A model generated the notes under the pieces. That model worked only from the letters and a program-made list of their open reading frames with translations. It ran no database searches and was not told the origin of the DNA. 64,000 nt of DNA, taken from Xiphophorus maculatus (Eukaryota > Chordata > Actinopteri > Cyprinodontiformes > Poeciliidae). Made by a program: the position numbers and the translations under genes. The stretch covers positions 27,811,850 to 27,875,849 of the forward strand of contig NC_036456.1 of assembly GCF_002775205.1 (NCBI RefSeq), given 5' to 3'. This document shows, piece after piece, positions 59,536 to 64,000 of the stretch; position 1 is the first letter of the stretch, and each line of letters starts with the position of its first letter.

Positions 59536-59922
59536 CTGAAAGAAAAATGACATAAGCGTTTTGATTACTATTGTTTCCTCTTCACTCTCATCTACAGAAC
59601 AACATTCATCCTCCCATAGCCAGATACCTGATAACACAAAAATATTTTTACCATTTAATTAAAAATGTTTAAAATACAAAAAAGAAATAATATTTGTTTT
59701 GACATCACATCAGAGAATGGCAACAAATCCTCCAAGACCAGAGAAATATAATCTGTTGGAATAGGTGCTCTTCTTCTATTCTACTGAGACACTTGAAACA
59801 TGCAGTACATTATCATCTGTGTAAAATCAATACATTTTTGAGATAGTCCTATAATTACTTAGAGCAGCTGGGTTCTGAATATTTTTTAAGAGTTGCTGAA
59901 CTACATAGAATAAATATCATAC

Positions 59923-60010
59923 CTTTGCAGAAGATCTGCCCGAGGACCGACTGTCTTTCACAAAAAAGTTTTTATTCTCTCTTCGCTCTCCTAAAGATGA
60001 CTGGAGAACT
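59923..60010 (-). CDS. gvin1-like: GVIN C first exon
   Basis: An exon homologous to 17245-17361, ending at donor AAAG|GTATGA in phase 0. Thirteen codons are conserved (KDSRSSGRSSAK), but the ATG of the plus-strand copy is GTG here (59959-59961), so the start may be non-AUG, further upstream, or in exon 2. The 5' boundary is approximate. Confidence 0.45.
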
Positions 60011-60051
60011 GCAGCTGTTCAGATGTTCTTTTATATTCTGCTGAAAACCTT

Positions 60052-60061
60052 TTTCACTTTC
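60052..60061 (-). promoter_or_regulatory. ISRE/IRF element of GVIN C
   Basis: GAAAGTGAAA on the minus strand, with AAGGTTTTCAGCAG downstream, parallels the arrangement at 17233-17258. It sits about 90-100 bp upstream of the conserved first exon codons, as expected for an interferon-responsive promoter. Confidence 0.6.
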
Positions 60062-60149
60062 CTTCTCCCTCCCTGCTCTTTACAAGAAATCACATGATTT
60101 TTATGATATGACCAAGCATTATGATATGAGCAGCGTTGTGTTTAGTGTA

Positions 60150-60552
60150 TTATTACGGACCTGGACCTTAAGGGCTGGGCTGCAGGTGTTGCTTTTGTCT
60201 GTCTTTGTTCTCCTCCCCTTTGCAGGTGTTTCTGATCCGTTGATTTGGAGCACAGAGTTTTGAAAGTGGTCATCTCCACTTTCTGGGTCGCCTTCAGCGT
60301 CCACTCTGGCTCTTGATGCTTGTGGTGTTTTGTTATCAGGCCTCAGCTCCCCTCCTTGTGCACATTGGAGTTTGTCTTTGTTTTTGCACTTCAACACTCC
60401 CATATGCACTCATACAACACATCCAAACATTTGCATTACACCACTGATACTGACATCCACAATCTATTGTTGTTTTTGTTAATAAATATTCCTTTTATAC
60501 ACTTTAACCACTGCATGATCTCCAGTTTTTGTTATGACATTGAGCAAGTCGT
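60150..60552 (+). repeat. LTR-like repeat, plus orientation
   Basis: About 400 bp, the inverted counterpart of 62643-63045. It contains AATAAATATTCC near 60482 and GC-box-like promoter sequence. The open frame on its minus strand is a by-product. The ends are degenerate. Confidence 0.55.
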
Positions 60553-62642
60553 GGAGGCTCGTTCAAACGGTTCTGAGTTATGTTTGGTTTGGTAAGTTGG
60601 CTTTCCTTACCGTTTTGATTGAATTACATTGTTGTCTGCGCGATTGTTTCGCGTTGGATTTCTAGCTTGTTATCATTCGGCTCTGGGACGCTATTGGTTG
60701 CTCTTTGCACCTGCCGCGCTGACGTCACAACCGCATGCGCAAATGCGGTTCTCTTTTTTCCGCTTTGAGTTACCATGACAGCTAGAAAAGACAAAGTCGT
60801 ATTTCAGACTCAAATAAAACCAATACTATGAACATTGCTGTGTTCCTAATATAATGGGCTTTTATGTTTTCATGGATTTCCAAGCGGTCCTGAATTAAGA
60901 AGACGGTGGCTTGTAAATATTCGTTGCTACCAGTTAAAGCTAACGCCGCACAGCAACGTTTACAGCCTTCACTTCACTCTGGATCAGCTTCTTCAGCCTA
61001 AAGAAGAAGGTAAAGGAGCCTCCTGTGTTATTTCCATGGAATCACTTCTGTATTCAGCCTGAAAGAGTTTATGGGAACCAGAGAGCAGACCAGAGCCAGA
61101 CAGCCGAGCTACTGATCCGCCTGTACACACCGCTGTAAACACCGCCCTGCTTCACAAGAAGCATGAAAAACTAATAAAGCGAAGTAACACGGAGACCTTA
61201 AGGAACACGGCCATATTTTTCTAAAAGCAACAACTCTGAACCTGAACAGTCAGCTGAACTAGAACTCAGACACCAGAGCTGCTCTACTGTTAAGCTATGG
61301 GGCTGTTGTTCCTCAGGCTTCAGAAACAAAAAGCCTGAACCGTAAAATCCCCGTTACTTGGTCTCTGACACTAACGACAATAAACACAGGTAATATACTT
61401 GAAAACAAGGTAAAAACATTGTCCGTTAGAATGGATGAAAAATGTTTAGATACTTAAATAGCACATTTTTACAAGAAAAATGTCTAGCATAAGCTAAAGC
61501 TAATGTTAGCCACAAAGTTTAAAGAAAGTAAAACTTACCTTCCTATCTGTGTATAACGAGGCGAACATCTTAAAACCTTTCTCCAACTTGCTGGGCTTCG
61601 GATCGATGTACATCATTAATTGTTACCTTGGACAAGCCCTGCAAATACTGAGTGTAAAGAGACGTTTTCAATAGATCGGAAACGATTGAGCCGCTTTTCC
61701 CCGAACCCGGAAGCTGAGGTGCAAAGAGCCAATTTTCCGTGCGTTTAATTTTTGACTGGGGAAGCCCGTGACGTAATTGTCCTTATTTGGACTTGTGCGC
61801 TCTTGGGGGATATGCAGGTGGTTTGGATTATGTGCTGTACACTTTTGTCATATTGGAGCGGGATGCTTGTTCCATGGCTTTAATTTTAACGATATAGGTA
61901 AGTGTCGAGTTTTTAATGTGCACTAATAAAACGTTTTTGAGCAGGTGCCCCCTTGCAAGTTTTAGCGGCGTTTCCCAACAGGGGTTTCACCGTTATTTCC
62001 CAGTGTGGAGGTACGGCGGGTAGAGCTTCCCTATCCCCTTTCCCTTCATCGGCTCGGGAGCATTCCATGGTTTCGAGGGGGTGACAGCCTGCTGGTCGCC
62101 TTTATCGTGCCACTGGTTTTTAAATGCATAACAACCCATCGCCACGCCTCACGAAGACTAGGGATGAGTTTGTAATCTTCTTCGCTAGGCAGTTAGCGGG
62201 AACACACTGCGTTTGTTGTTTTTAGAGTTTTTATTGTGCATTAAATTGTCTCGTCTGTTATAAACATGGATCAGGTTGAGGCTTTTAATGGTTAAAACCA
62301 TCTTGTAGATGTGTGTTAAGAGCAATTATAATGATGGCAGAGCACTCCGATCTTGCTTTGAGTGTCACGTGGAAATGTGATCAGCACTTTAAGAAATTTT
62401 AAATTTGTTTGAGGTTGGTGTGTTTAAGCTTTAAGTTCAGTGTAAGGAAAAAGTGTGCTTTGAGCCTGGATGTGTGTGTGAGATGACCTTTCTGGTGGAG
62501 GAGTTGGCCCACGTTTTGTTGGAATCCCATGAGAGTATGGCGCTGGGGTTGTTGTGGGTGTGGCTCTCCCTGTTTGGCCATATGTGATGAGGAGAATCCT
62601 GAACACTTGGTAAAGCAGTGATATGACCTTTTGGTGTTGTGT
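60553..62642. other. CpG-richer interval, candidate promoter region
   Basis: CG dinucleotides, GACGTCAC (CRE-like, 60721-60728) and multiple GC-rich stretches occur from about 60640 to 62170, in contrast to the AT-rich rest of the window. A short inverted pair (ATTGG..CTCTTTGCACC at about 60703 and its complement near 61722) lies inside. No coding exon longer than about 60 codons was recognised. It may be the 5' end of a gene beyond the window or a decayed element. Confidence 0.4.
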
Positions 62643-63045
62643 TGTTAGGACTTGCTCAAGGTCATAACAAAAACGGGAGATCATGCAGTGGTAAAAGTGC
62701 ATAAAAAGGAATATTAACAAAAACAACAATAGATTGTGGATGTCAGTATCAGTGGTGTAATGCAAATGCTTGAATGTGTTGTATGAGTGCATATGGGAGT
62801 GTTGAAGTGCAAAATCAAAGACAAACTCAAATGTGCACAAGGAGGGGAGCTGAGGCCTGGCAGCAGAGCACCACAAGTGTCAAGAGCCAGAGTGGACGCT
62901 GAAGGCGACCCAGAAGGTGGAGATGGCCACTTTCAAAACTCTGTGCTCCAAATCAACGGATCAGAAACACCTGCAAAGGGGAGGAGAACAAAGACAGACA
63001 AAAGCAACACCTGCAGCCCAGCCCTTAAGGTTCAGGGCCATAACA
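62643..63045 (-). repeat. LTR-like repeat, minus orientation (403 bp)
   Basis: On the minus strand it starts TGTTATGGCC and ends CCTAACA, an inverted pair, and matches 60150-60552. The open frame at 62787-63074 on the plus strand is a by-product of the repeat. No clean target duplication was seen. Confidence 0.6.
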
Positions 63046-63824
63046 GTATTTTAATAATATTTAAATTGTTTTAAAGCACAATTTAAAGTGTACTAAGTGT
63101 ACTTCAACATACTTTTTTAGGACAACTTTAGTTAAACCTAGTGTACTTTAAGTATATTGCTTTTTATGTAATATAAATGTGCTTGATTAGTATATTTTGA
63201 GTGTACTATTTATGTGATTGAATTACATTTAAAATATGTTTAGAATGTATTTTCAGTATATTAGAATTACATATTTTATATATTAGTAGTTACAGTATGC
63301 TACAATTACACTTTTGGTTTATTAAAATTGCTAATGAAGTACACTTTTTAGTTACCTAATGTAATTTATTATTCTGCTTTGCCACTTTGTACAATTCATG
63401 CTTCATACACAAGCTTGACATCAAATAAGCCTGACAACGAAAAGAAATAGAGGAAATAAATGTTATCAAATGAGGTGGGAGTTAGGCTCACTACTTACTG
63501 TTTTAGATCACTTTTGCAAAAAAATTTGTAATAAGCACAATTATGCATTGGCATGAAATAGTGCATCTGTTGATCCTGCATGAATTTCTGCAAAAGACTG
63601 AAGGGAGCGATTGAAACAACATAGCGTAAACAATAGTAAACAAATAAAACTTTGTTCTTATTGATAAAATATTTAGGCACAACTGTTATCTTGACAATTC
63701 TATTTATTTATACCCTTTGGAGACTACAGGACAATATAAAAAGTTTTGGCGGGCCGGACTTGGCATTGTAATTGAGGCATCTGCATCTCAGGTTTTTAAG
63801 CACACAGCTTAAAAACTCATCATG
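63046..63824. other. AT-rich spacer
   Basis: This has TA-rich, low-complexity stretches (AAGTATATTG and AGTACACTTT types) and no recognised gene. Confidence 0.35.
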
Positions 63825-64000
63825 TATGTGAACAACCGATGGTGTAACCCAGGACATATCACTGTAAAGACTGTTTGGTGTTGCCAGGACCTCGAGCTAT
63901 TAGCCGTTAGCCTGCGGCCATACTACCTGCCGAGGGAGTTCAGTCACGTGATCTCCATCTGCGTTTACATCCCACCGAGAGCGGACGCTACCACTGCATG
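63825..64000 (+). mobile_element. LINE endonuclease fragment at the window edge
   Basis: The frame reads VNNRWCNPGHITVKT, then CQDLELLAVSLRPYYLPREF and VYIPPRADAT, a typical stretch of the apurinic-type endonuclease of fish LINEs. It is open and continues beyond 64000. Confidence 0.75.

Noticed and set aside
59536..59627. Longer version of GVIN C exon 2 starting at 59627
   Set aside because: The acceptor is acceptable but the phase (1) does not match the phase-0 end of exon 1 and gives no start codon. The 59535 acceptor fits better.
60119..60409. 96-codon frame on the minus strand, matching 62787-63074
   Set aside because: The similarity is due to the inverted LTR-like repeats. Both frames end in unrelated flank, so protein conservation is not implied.
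61960..62190. Possible structured non-coding RNA in GC-rich sequence
   Set aside because: No match was recognised to snRNA, RNase P/MRP, 7SK, 7SL or U3 landmarks, and no termination signal defines it.

Overview
The window is teleost-type nuclear DNA: intron-containing genes, AT-rich spacers and a typical fish repeat load (Tc1, hAT, piggyBac-like, L2, L1/Tx1 and RTE LINEs, tRNA-like SINEs, LTR elements). No family or species can be fixed from the sequence. No bacterial operon, CRISPR array or rRNA gene was seen.

The gene content is an immune-GTPase cluster. Three large copies of an interferon-induced very large GTPase (GVIN/VLIG) lie at 7.7-12.4 kb (+, copy A, intact exon), 27.7-32.4 kb (-, copy B, broken) and 48.3-53.0 kb (-, copy C, intact exon). 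A 5'-truncated fourth copy, A', lies at 12.8-14.3 kb (+). Two GIMAP/AIG1 GTPase units sit between B and C: a single AIG1 exon at 33.5-34.0 kb (-), which splices in phase onto GVIN copy B, and a four-exon GIMAP gene at 38.4-40.8 kb (+). Copy C can be extended upstream by three small exons (59.3-60.0 kb) behind an IRF/ISRE-like site. A related promoter and first exon stand alone at 17.2-17.36 kb.

Layout: 1-5.0 kb, a decayed minus-strand endogenous retrovirus carrying a Tc1 element and LINE/LTR insertions. 5.0-15.4 kb, GVIN A and A' with their flanks. 15.4-26.7 kb, a gene-poor interval of repeats with four co-oriented CTCF-like motifs. 26.7-34.0 kb, the GIMAP-GVIN copy B. 34.8-37.1 kb, a clean 2.34-kb hAT-type element. 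38.4-40.8 kb, GIMAP. 41-47.3 kb, LTR, L2, gag-like and L1 remnants. 48.3-60.1 kb, GVIN C, whose long first intron holds LINEs, two solo LTRs and a large palindrome. 60.1-64 kb, a CpG-richer stretch between inverted LTR-like repeats, then a LINE endonuclease fragment.

The 5.0-12.4 kb and 48.3-56.8 kb blocks are inverted duplicates. Insertions present in one and absent from the other mark several elements with exact empty sites. The shared GTPase core, alternative amino-terminal exons that all join at phase 1, and IRF-type promoters suggest a locus that diversifies interferon-responsive GTPases by duplication, gene conversion and exon swapping. That last reading is inference.
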